Source: an uncultured Muribaculaceae bacterium (GTDB taxonomy: Bacteria > Bacteroidota > Bacteroidia > Bacteroidales > Muribaculaceae). From it: 20,521 bases of DNA. The position numbers and the translations under genes are program-made. Of this stretch, positions 1 through 6,637 are shown one piece after another. Numbering within the stretch: the first letter of the stretch is position 1; each line of letters opens with the position of its first letter. Under the pieces are notes generated by a model, which saw only the letters and a program-made list of their open reading frames with translations, searched no databases and was not told the origin of the DNA. The stretch lies in contig CAJUSN010000002.1 in the NCBI GenBank assembly GCA_910589095.1, positions 1 to 20,521 on the forward strand. Direction: 5' to 3'.

Positions 1-247
1 CTATAACACCGGCATCGTAGCTACCGGAGGCCTCAACCTTGCCACCTTCAAGATATTTGAAAAATATCTTGGCGTGACGCAGTTCATTGTCGGCCGTTTC
101 GGTAAATATTTTCTGAATGGGGAAATACTGTTCCTTGCCTGCCTGAGCAGCATAGAAAACATAACGTGTATATGCAGTTGATTCGGCTATATAAGCCTCT
201 ACAAGCAGTTTTTCAGTGCGTGTGCCTTTAATGCTTTTAGTTGCCAT
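1..247 (-). CDS. rbr: Rubrerythrin, N-terminal part (runs off left edge)
   Basis: Read on the minus strand from the ATG at 247, the frame stays open to the window edge (82 codons) and begins MATKSIKGTRTEKLL. It matches the N-terminal ferritin-like diiron domain of rubrerythrin. The first-helix iron ligand Glu is E22 in the AEST motif, and the second-helix ExxH ligand pair is E55/H58 in NELRH, followed by AKIFFKYLEGG. Rubrerythrins are cytosolic peroxide reductases that protect anaerobes from oxidative stress. The second half of the diiron domain and the C-terminal rubredoxin-like Cys4 iron site lie outside the window, so full-length status cannot be judged. A Bacteroidetes-like -7 box on the minus strand (TAGGTTTG, 479-486) lies far upstream and has no good -33 partner. 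The identification is solid; the promoter is not established. Confidence 0.9.
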   Translation of the reverse strand, partial: MATKSIKGTRTEKLLVEAYIAESTAYTRYVFYAAQAGKEQYFPIQKIFTETADNELRHAKIFFKYLEGGKVEASGSYDAGVI

Positions 248-649
248 AATTTTTACGGATTTATTGGGGTTATGTGAACTTTGATTGCGCGTTTTTCAAG
301 CCACCCGGACAAGTCCTTAAGGTCCCGGTCTGCCATGGGCGACTATTTGTGAAACACCCTGCAAGCTGAAAAGTTCAGCATACACATGATTTTCGAATCG
401 ACACACTCCAATCGTAACATAAAAAGGCAGGCCGAGGGGAGTCTCAACGACGGCCCTCAGCCCATTTGGTGTTAGTGTCAAACCTAATAACTGATTTTGT
501 GAAATCTTAAAGTTGTTTTATAGATAACCGGTCATAGTTGAATATATAGAATAATTGGAAACTCGGTGAGCTTGCCGGGCGTCAAACTGACAGCCCGTAC
601 TTGCGGAACAGGCGGCCCGGAGCGAGCTCTTGCTCGCTTCGGTCATCTG
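248..649. other. Gene-poor intergenic stretch with an ATG-less open frame and two hairpins
   Basis: About 400 bp lie between the rubrerythrin start and the GDPD stop. No ORF with a normal start and recognisable product is visible on either strand. One minus-strand frame (517 down to a TAA at 317-319) is open for 66 codons and reads protein-like (..LTPNGLRAVVETPLGL..), but it has no ATG. Two dyads sit near the GDPD end: CGGGCGTC (576-583) against GACaGCCCG (589-597), and AGCGAGC (621-627) against GCTCGCT (632-638). The stretch could hold the rubrerythrin leader, a decayed gene or a dispersed repeat; the sequence alone does not decide. Confidence 0.5.
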
Positions 650-650
650 T
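608..650 (-). terminator. Possible hairpin terminator after the GDPD gene
   Basis: A stem-loop with core AGCGAGC / GCTCGCT and a TCTT loop (621-638) extends with a G-U pair and CCG/CGG to about 617-642. ACAG/CTGT (608-611/647-650) could close it further. It begins exactly at the TGA stop of the minus-strand GDPD gene, the right place for a terminator of the three-gene operon. No T-run follows the stem on the minus strand, so it is not a canonical intrinsic terminator. Confidence 0.35.
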
Positions 651-1474
651 CACTTCTTTTTACTCTTCTTATCTTTTTTGGTTGCTTTCTTATCAACTGC
701 CTTCACGGGAGTTTCGGCAATGAGCTTCTGCAATCCTACGGGATCATTGGTTGTGATGTAATCCACACCTTGCTCAATGCACCATTGCATGTCCTCTGGA
801 GCATTGACTGTCCAGACGTTCACTTCCAACCCAAGGTCGTGGCACTTCTGAATCCATTCAGGGTGCTTGCGCATGGTTTTAAGAGAATAGTCAATACCGC
901 GTCCCTTGGCATGCTTGATCTGTTCCGGAGTGTAATCACCTGAAAGATAATACACCGCCGTACCTTTGGGAGCTTGCTTGATTATTTCACGGAAACCGTC
1001 GCGGGAGAATGTGATATAGTCGGTGCGATCAGCGAGTCCATACTTATCGATCAGTTCCACAATCTTTTTCACTGCAGCCACTTCACGCTTGCGTGAATCG
1101 TGAGTTTTGAGCTCGCACACCAGACGCATGTTGGGCATTTTAGTTGCAGCCTGCAGATATTGATCGAGCGTAGGGATGGTTTCACCATTCGAGAGTTTTT
1201 CCATCAGCACTGTCTGCGAGGGGGTGTTTTCAATCACCACCTTGTTGATATCGGCATCGTGGTTAACGAACAGAACCCCGTCGGGCGACATCCACACATC
1301 GAATTCCGAAGCGTAGCATCCGATAGAGTCTGCCTTACCCAGGGAAGCGAGTGAGTTTTGAGCCGAACCCGGAGTATCCCAGAAACCACGGTGGGCGATA
1401 ACCTTAGGTTGTGCCAATGCAGCTACCGAAGTTGCCATAACTGTAAGAGAAGCTAAAAGAAACTTGATTTTCAT
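650..1474 (-). CDS. Secreted glycerophosphodiester phosphodiesterase (GDPD)
   Basis: A 274-aa protein of the PI-PLC-like GDPD family, which hydrolyses glycerophosphodiesters to glycerol-3-phosphate plus an alcohol. A signal peptide (residues 1-21, ending AALA before QPKV) sends it to the periplasm or cell surface. Catalytic landmarks are H28-R29-G30, E57 and D59 in SEFDVW, H72-D73 in VNHD and E121 in CELK. The usual ENT/ENS after the HRG block reads QNS (39-41), a variant I recall from Bacteroidales homologues. The extreme C-terminus is lysine-rich (KKATKKDKKSKKK). It starts 23 bp after the GH31 stop and is the last gene of a three-gene minus-strand operon. With glpT and glpABC nearby, G3P is its likely useful product. 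Family assignment is strong; the exact substrate (phospholipid headgroups, teichoic acid pieces or other diesters) is unknown. Confidence 0.9.
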   Translation of the reverse strand: MKIKFLLASLTVMATSVAALAQPKVIAHRGFWDTPGSAQNSLASLGKADSIGCYASEFDVWMSPDGVLFVNHDADINKVVIENTPSQTVLMEKLSNGETIPTLDQYLQAATKMPNMRLVCELKTHDSRKREVAAVKKIVELIDKYGLADRTDYITFSRDGFREIIKQAPKGTAVYYLSGDYTPEQIKHAKGRGIDYSLKTMRKHPEWIQKCHDLGLEVNVWTVNAPEDMQWCIEQGVDYITTNDPVGLQKLIAETPVKAVDKKATKKDKKSKKK

Positions 1475-1497
1475 GATTTTTTACAATTATCGATTGC

Positions 1498-3747
1498 TTA
1501 AAGATTATACTCTATGGTTAGTTTTTTTGTCACAGGCATCTCACTCACCTCCACCACCTGACAGCCGGTGACGGCGTCGGTACGGGTTTTCTGCGAGCGA
1601 CCATTGACTTTCACTTTAGTCCCTTCAGCTACCCCGGGAAGTTGAAGCAGATAGGATCTGCGCTTCACTTGTCCCTCATAGGAGCCATTGGCGGGATGAA
1701 CTGTGACAATGGCACGATTGCCTTTCTGACAATAATTAAGTTGGGTGGTGGCATACATGCCCTTTTCGTAGTCAAGTGTAATACCGTCATCCTCATACAG
1801 TTCAAAGGTATTGTCGGCATCATCCATTGCGGGATATACCCTCATCACAAGACGTTCAAGCGGAGTGGTTGCAGGGCGCGCGGTGTAAGGTTGCATTGGA
1901 AGTACCCAACCTCCACGCACATACATGGGAAACTCATCGAGAGCCTTTGCCACTGTTTCTGTTGCTCCGCCGTCATGACGTTCATGGGTAAAGAAGTCGT
2001 ACCACACCTCGCCTTTTGGGAACCACACTTTCTGTGAGGCCATTTTGTCCGGCCCTTCACCCGGGGAGGTGATGGGAGCGGCCATTATGATATCACCGAA
2101 TGTAAACTGCTGAGGCTGACTGAATGATTCTTTCTGAGCACCATAGTCAATAAACATGGAGCGATTGAGCGGCACCATGGTGTTATGTGTCTGCCAAACG
2201 GATGAATATATGTAAGGCATGAGTTCGGAGCGCATGTGATACATGCGGCGCATGGCCTCTGTTTCCTTTTCGCCGGAAATCCAGGGCCGACGGTCAAGAC
2301 GCGCATCTTTCGTGGAATGTACGCGAAGGGCCGCCGAAAGTGCCCCGAATTGAGTCCATCGCACGGTAAGTTCCGGATTTGGATCGCCTCGGAATCCGCC
2401 TATATCATGAGCCCAGTAGTAGCATCCTCCCTGTCCGGAACAAGCGGTAAGCTTCACTTCAAAAGCCAAGATGGGCCAGTTGCTCTGCGCATCACCGGAG
2501 AACTGTATGGGGTGGCGGTGGTCGCCCCAACCGCCCCAGCGGCTATATCCCGCTCCGCGTTGCCCCATGGCCTTGGAGTCACGGTAATACAATTCGTTGA
2601 GCCATTGCAAGGTTGTGGATTGATGGCCCGGCACATTGGGGTAGAGATAGTTCTGTTGCCAATCGAGCCACCAGAAATCAATGCCCATACGTTCATGAGG
2701 GCGGTGGGCATATTCAAAGAATGCTGCCATATATGAACTGTCCGCCGTATTGAACAGAGGCACACGCTTGCCATCCGAACCGAGAGCTTTGATGAAGTCG
2801 GTGTAGTTATGCTCATGAGGCCTTAGTCCGTCGTGAGGATGATCATTGAGCGAGACGGTCACACCGCGCGCATGGCAAGAGTCAATCAGAGCCGCCGGAT
2901 CGGGTATTAGCTCGGTGTTCCAGGTATAACCATTCCAATTCAAATGCCCGTTATGGCCGGTGCCCGTTGTGGCGTCATTGGTGTGCCATCCCATGTCGAA
3001 CACAATGTTGTCAATAGGGAAATCATTCTCATCGTAACCTCGGATAATATCCAGGAATTCATCGGCGGTGTAGTCCCAATAGCGGCAGTACCACACACCG
3101 TGGATGTACTTTCTGGTCATGGGCACCTTGCCGGATATGGCCCCGAGGCTTGCAAGGGCTGCCTTATAGTCATCGCCATAGATAAAGCAATACTGATCCT
3201 GAAGATGAGTCTTTGTGTCGCGCGGTTTAATCCAACCATCAACCAGAAGGTCCGAACGTTCGTCATCAATCATATACCATCCGTCGCGCGACAGAATTCC
3301 ATCGTTCATTGGAATCTCCGCAGTAACTCTGTCCAGAGTTTCTATCGGGCCTCCTAAATTATTCTTTGGTAAGAAACGATTTGTGAATTTCTTCTCTTTG
3401 CCGCGGAGAGTGTAATAAACGTTGAGATTATAAGTTGAGAACGGGAATCCATCAGGTTTGTATTTGATGCGTAGAGCAGGCGTGGTTATCTCCAGCCAAC
3501 CGTCAGCTACGGGTGTCACAGTAATGTCGGCCGTGTCCACCAGCGATGTGCGATCATAGGCAAAAAGCGTCGGCTCATCCACGAACTTACTGTCCTCGGC
3601 ATATTCCAGACGCAGAAGGGTGGGCGTAACTATGGTCAGACGATTGTTACCGAACACCATGGGATTGGTCTTGGTCACCGGTTCTGACGCGCGGGCTCCT
3701 ATGGAGGCAAGAGCCAAGGCTACAAATAGTCCTGCAAATTTCTTCAT
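1498..3747 (-). CDS. Secreted glycoside hydrolase family 31 (alpha-glucosidase/xylosidase-like)
   Basis: I place the start at the ATG at 3747 (MKKFAGLFVALALASIGARA), giving 749 aa. The open frame extends 13 codons upstream, but that would overlap the preceding gene and put extra residues ahead of a clean signal peptide. The start lies 7 bp after the phosphoesterase TGA, as expected for translational coupling. The GH31 (beta/alpha)8 barrel shows IVFDMGWH, the nucleophile motif GIDFWWLDWQ (Asp about 362), FSGDAQSNW carrying the likely acid/base Asp (about 419) and WAHDIGGF, followed by a C-terminal beta domain. GH31 enzymes are retaining alpha-glycosidases (alpha-glucosidase, alpha-xylosidase, sulfoquinovosidase and others). 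The exact specificity cannot be read from these motifs. The signal peptide implies action in the periplasm or outside. Confidence 0.9.
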   Translation of the reverse strand: MKKFAGLFVALALASIGARASEPVTKTNPMVFGNNRLTIVTPTLLRLEYAEDSKFVDEPTLFAYDRTSLVDTADITVTPVADGWLEITTPALRIKYKPDGFPFSTYNLNVYYTLRGKEKKFTNRFLPKNNLGGPIETLDRVTAEIPMNDGILSRDGWYMIDDERSDLLVDGWIKPRDTKTHLQDQYCFIYGDDYKAALASLGAISGKVPMTRKYIHGVWYCRYWDYTADEFLDIIRGYDENDFPIDNIVFDMGWHTNDATTGTGHNGHLNWNGYTWNTELIPDPAALIDSCHARGVTVSLNDHPHDGLRPHEHNYTDFIKALGSDGKRVPLFNTADSSYMAAFFEYAHRPHERMGIDFWWLDWQQNYLYPNVPGHQSTTLQWLNELYYRDSKAMGQRGAGYSRWGGWGDHRHPIQFSGDAQSNWPILAFEVKLTACSGQGGCYYWAHDIGGFRGDPNPELTVRWTQFGALSAALRVHSTKDARLDRRPWISGEKETEAMRRMYHMRSELMPYIYSSVWQTHNTMVPLNRSMFIDYGAQKESFSQPQQFTFGDIIMAAPITSPGEGPDKMASQKVWFPKGEVWYDFFTHERHDGGATETVAKALDEFPMYVRGGWVLPMQPYTARPATTPLERLVMRVYPAMDDADNTFELYEDDGITLDYEKGMYATTQLNYCQKGNRAIVTVHPANGSYEGQVKRRSYLLQLPGVAEGTKVKVNGRSQKTRTDAVTGCQVVEVSEMPVTKKLTIEYNL

Positions 3748-3754
3748 GGTGAGT

Positions 3755-5284
3755 TCAGTTGTTTTCAAGGATTTCAGTGTATACATTTCCGTAAGGATCC
3801 GAGGCCTTTACTGTTACTTTCTTCCAGTTCGCGGCGGGACGGTAAAGAAACATGTGGTCATTTATGTCTGTTGGCTTCGAACCTCCATGGTTGGCGGGTA
3901 TTCTTCCGTTGACCATACACTGACGCACAGCCGGATCCCAGCACTTACCGCCGTTTTCTCCCGGCAGGAGACGGGCATCGGCACCGAGGGTAGTAAACGG
4001 AGCACCATCCTCACTCACCTCCACCGTCCAGTCGGTGTGCCAACAGAATATGTTGATGAGAATATCCTCGTAAGGATCACCGGTATTCTTTGCGGGATCC
4101 CACAGCACAGCCTCATCAGGCTTATAGAGTTTCATCTGGTAACTGCGCGGCATGCCGGCACCAATGTAGTATTTATCCTTCAGAGTGGCACCGTCGAACT
4201 CAAGCACAGCAAAACCGCGGGGCGAACCGTCGCCATTGAGCGGATACCAGAAAGCGCCCATAGCCGCACCAAGTGTGGTTTCGGTGATGTTAGGAGCTAT
4301 TGTGGTGGTGAAGTGATAATGGGTATGGCCCGAGAGTATCTCCGCACTTTTATACGGTCGGAGCATTTCGTAGAGCAGTTCATGATTCTCCACTTTCCAA
4401 GGTGCATTGCGCCGTGAAGTCGGGATATGCAAGCCCACAATGATAGTTTTATCCTTGCTCACGTGTTCAAGATCCTTCTTGAGCCAGTCGAGCTGAGCCT
4501 GCGTAATAGCTCCGGAGTAATCGTTTCTATTCTTTTCACCACGATAAAGCACATCGTCAAGCGCAACAATGTGACAATCGCCTATATTTACAGAATAATA
4601 CGTAGGGCCTACGGCATTGCGGAAATCACGGTCGCTCTCCGTATCGTTGTGCACATGTTCATTATGGTCGTGATTGCCTATGACTGAAAACACGGGAATA
4701 CCCACACGCGAGGTTTCATTCTTGTAGGTTGGATAGAGCTGCGGAGCGTTCCAAATGAGGTCGCCAAGTGTAAGGCCATACGTATTTGGCCCGAGCGTAC
4801 TCACATATTCCTGAATCTGCGGCACCACTATGCCCGAATAGTCAAGTGTATCGGGCACACCAATCTGCGGGTCGGCAATAGCCACAAGTTTCCAGTTGTG
4901 CTTCACAGGAGTCGATTTCAGTTCAAAATCATGACGATAGGGAACTCCCGGAGTAATGGCGCTGTCCAATTCCTGATAAAAATATGGGAAACCGTCTTTC
5001 ACGGGAACTTCGCAATCAGCCGGCACGGAAACGAACACATGCTGCCGTCCGGAAGTGGACATCTGATAGACCCCCTTGGAGTCCGTTGTCACCACATTCA
5101 CACCATCACTTACCACGACGCCTTTGCGTGGCTTTCCGTCCACTGTGACACGGCCTACCAGATTCATCCCCTTGCGGGCTTTGATAGAAGGCACAGCTGC
5201 GTGGAGCGCACCTGAAAACAGGGCCCCAAGAAACAAAATCACAATAAAATTCAATCGTTGTCTTGTAATTGTCAAGCTACGCAT
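3755..5284 (-). CDS. Secreted calcineurin-like metallophosphoesterase
   Basis: A roughly 509-aa exported protein starting MRSLTITRQRL. A second ATG four codons upstream (5296) is also possible; the choice at 5284 brings the basic n-region close to the hydrophobic segment. Domain order, numbered from the longer start: signal peptide (to about 33, GALHA), an N-terminal beta-sandwich like PF16371 (about 45-128), the metallophosphatase core with ADPQ (141-144), LGDL (177-180), GNHDHNEH (207-214), GLH (288-290) and GHTH (323-326), and a C-terminal domain like PF16370. The first metal motif reads DxQ instead of DxH, a variant seen in this subfamily. It would hydrolyse a phosphomonoester or diester; the substrate is not predictable. 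It is the first gene of the operon phosphoesterase-GH31-GDPD and is served by the promoter at 5333-5363. Confidence 0.87.
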   Translation of the reverse strand: MRSLTITRQRLNFIVILFLGALFSGALHAAVPSIKARKGMNLVGRVTVDGKPRKGVVVSDGVNVVTTDSKGVYQMSTSGRQHVFVSVPADCEVPVKDGFPYFYQELDSAITPGVPYRHDFELKSTPVKHNWKLVAIADPQIGVPDTLDYSGIVVPQIQEYVSTLGPNTYGLTLGDLIWNAPQLYPTYKNETSRVGIPVFSVIGNHDHNEHVHNDTESDRDFRNAVGPTYYSVNIGDCHIVALDDVLYRGEKNRNDYSGAITQAQLDWLKKDLEHVSKDKTIIVGLHIPTSRRNAPWKVENHELLYEMLRPYKSAEILSGHTHYHFTTTIAPNITETTLGAAMGAFWYPLNGDGSPRGFAVLEFDGATLKDKYYIGAGMPRSYQMKLYKPDEAVLWDPAKNTGDPYEDILINIFCWHTDWTVEVSEDGAPFTTLGADARLLPGENGGKCWDPAVRQCMVNGRIPANHGGSKPTDINDHMFLYRPAANWKKVTVKASDPYGNVYTEILENN

Positions 5285-5332
5285 AATGATTGGCAAATGT
5301 CAAAGCGAAAGATTACAACTTTCATTTCGCAA

Positions 5333-5363
5333 CAAAAGTATATATTAAAAATAAACTGACAAA
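5333..5363 (-). promoter_or_regulatory. Bacteroidetes-type promoter of the phosphoesterase operon
   Basis: On the minus strand TTTG (5363-5360), then 19 bp, then TACTTTTG (5340-5333) matches the Bacteroidetes consensus TTTG-N19-21-TAnnTTTG. Transcription would start near 5326, about 40 bp before the ATG at 5284. The 17 bases from the -7 box onward (5340-5324) are identical to those at the glpA promoter (6526-6542). Confidence 0.7.
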
Positions 5364-5493
5364 ATAATTATTATTTTTTTTCAAAAATTACCGTAATTTT
5401 CTACAATTTTCCCTCTTACATCGGGCAAAACGGCTGATTTTTCATGTAGATAGAGTCGTGACACCCCCCCTCATTGAAGATATCACGGCACAG

Positions 5494-5511
5494 TGCACTG
5501 CAATCAGTGCA
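5494..5511. terminator. Dyad between two minus-strand genes, possible weak terminator
   Basis: TGCACTG-CAAT-CAGTGCA is a perfect 7-bp stem with a 4-nt loop, placed 46 bp past the stop of the DeoR-family regulator gene. No T-run follows on the minus strand, so termination is only a possibility. The rest of 5364-5493 is AT-rich with a 7-C run at 5464-5470 and no recognisable gene. Confidence 0.3.
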
Positions 5512-5556
5512 TTCAACACTCAACACACAACTATGAAGCCGCTCAGTAGCAGAGGG

Positions 5557-6345
5557 TCATTCGGCGCGTTTGCCTTTGTCTACCTCCACAATCTTCAACT
5601 CAATCCCCATATCTTCAATGGATTGAGCAATTGTTATCGGCACACGGGAGTCGGTAATGATAGTGTCTACTTCGGATATATTGGCAATTTTGCTGAATCC
5701 ACGACGACGGAATTTGGACGAATCAGCAAGCACAATGGTCTTTTGCGCAGTGCGCATCATGGCTCTGTTAAGTTCTGCTTCACGGATATCCGTAGTTGTT
5801 ATTCCGAAATCAAGGTCTATGCCATCTACACCGATAAACAGCTTACTGCAAGAGAATTCACACAACGGACTTTCGGCAAATTTACCAACTACGGAGAGAG
5901 AGCTTTGCCTCAGCGATCCACCCAGTTGAACCACTTCAATGGCTTCGTTATGCCCCAGAAGCTGCGACACCGCCAGCGAAGCGCTGATCACCGTCAGCCT
6001 GTGGACCGGCGTGATGCAGCGGGCCAGTGCCAGAACAGTTGTACCGGAAGCGATAATAATCGAATCGTCACGGGTAATCATCTTGGCGGCCTCGCGGCCT
6101 ATCAATTCTTTTTCAGTGCGTTGTAGCTTTTCCTTTTCGCTGATAGAACGATTGTTGATGTAGGGATTTATCAGCACTGCACGGCCATGACTGCGGTAGA
6201 GTTTATTTTCAGCCTCAAGCTCCGTCAGATCCTTGCGGATGGTAACGGCTGAAACATCGAGCAGCATCGAAAGGCTTGACACAGGTATGGACTCATGTCT
6301 CATCAGAGTGTCAAGGATGAGTTGGTGTCGTTCTTCTTTTGTCAT
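5557..6345 (-). CDS. DeoR-family transcriptional repressor, probable regulator of the glp genes
   Basis: I take the ATG at 6345 (MTKEERHQLILDTL), giving 262 aa. An upstream in-frame ATG at 6393 would add 16 residues not normal for the family and would lie in the promoter region. The N-terminus is a DeoR winged helix-turn-helix: residues about 6-57, with SSLSMLLDVSAVTIRKDL as the recognition region. The C-terminal sugar-phosphate sensor domain has DDSIIIASGTT, FIGVDGID and a KTIVLADSSKF block. DeoR proteins, including E. coli GlpR, typically repress catabolic operons and are released by a phosphorylated effector, which for GlpR is G3P. This gene diverges from glpABC, and several dyads lie between them, so control of glp and itself is a reasonable inference. 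The effector itself is not visible from sequence. Confidence 0.88.
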   Translation of the reverse strand: MTKEERHQLILDTLMRHESIPVSSLSMLLDVSAVTIRKDLTELEAENKLYRSHGRAVLINPYINNRSISEKEKLQRTEKELIGREAAKMITRDDSIIIASGTTVLALARCITPVHRLTVISASLAVSQLLGHNEAIEVVQLGGSLRQSSLSVVGKFAESPLCEFSCSKLFIGVDGIDLDFGITTTDIREAELNRAMMRTAQKTIVLADSSKFRRRGFSKIANISEVDTIITDSRVPITIAQSIEDMGIELKIVEVDKGKRAE

Positions 6346-6390
6346 GGCGTAATCCTTCGTGAATTTTATATTAAAAAGTATGTACAAGTG

Positions 6391-6423
6391 CAAAAATACG
6401 AAATATTTCGGTTATAAAACGAA
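6391..6423 (-). promoter_or_regulatory. Candidate promoter and palindrome for the DeoR-family gene
   Basis: On the minus strand TATTTTTG (6398-6391) fits the TAnnTTTG -7 box, about 45 bp upstream of the ATG. The -33 position 21 bp further up reads TTCG, a weak match. The spacer holds a perfect 12-bp palindrome, CGAAATATTTCG (6399-6410), placed where a bound repressor would block transcription, suggesting autoregulation. Confidence 0.45.
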
Positions 6424-6501
6424 GTACGCGCGCGTTTTTTAGTATATATTTCATTAATTTTTATTGAAACTACAAAAAATCGACGTCTTTTTTGCAAATA
6501 A

Positions 6502-6576
6502 TTTTGTTTTTCAACAAAACCTTACTACTTTTGTTGCGAAATACAAAACTTAACAAAACGAAACCTGCGTTTTGTT
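6502..6576. promoter_or_regulatory. Operator-like array of TTTTGTT/AACAAAA repeats
   Basis: Five exact copies of one 7-mer occur in alternating orientation: TTTTGTT at 6502, AACAAAA at 6513, TTTTGTT at 6529, AACAAAA at 6552 and TTTTGTT at 6570. They form two perfect dyads: TTTTGTT-N4-AACAAAA (6502-6519) over the -33 box, and AACAAAACG-N7-CGTTTTGTT (6552-6576) just past the expected transcription start. The positions suit repression, and the divergent DeoR-family protein is the obvious candidate binder (inference). Confidence 0.5.
6503..6533 (+). promoter_or_regulatory. glpABC promoter
   Basis: TTTG (6503-6506), 19 bp, TACTTTTG (6526-6533) is an excellent match to the Bacteroidetes consensus. 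Transcription should begin near 6540, leaving a leader of about 97 nt before the glpA ATG. The leader holds the second repeat dyad (6552-6576) and a 13-bp dyad CATCGG-C-CCGATG (6605-6617). Confidence 0.75.
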
Positions 6577-6637
6577 TATCCGAAATAATTCTCCATCCTA
6601 TACCCATCGGCCCGATGAAGAACCAGGGCAACATGAA

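Noticed and set aside
566..943. 125-codon plus-strand ORF
   Set aside because: Mostly antisense to the GDPD C-terminus; hydrophobic run but no family resemblance and no promoter.
3620..4417. 265-codon plus-strand ORF
   Set aside because: It lies opposite the metallophosphoesterase and GH31 start, whose motifs are unmistakable; its translation has no recognisable domain. Antisense shadow.
5464..5470. Run of seven C as a possible phase-variation tract
   Set aside because: It lies in a gap, not in a promoter spacer or coding frame, so slippage would have no evident effect.
5458..6126. 222-codon plus-strand ORF
   Set aside because: Antisense to the DeoR-family gene and begins in the gap; no motif, and composition is unlike the neighbours.
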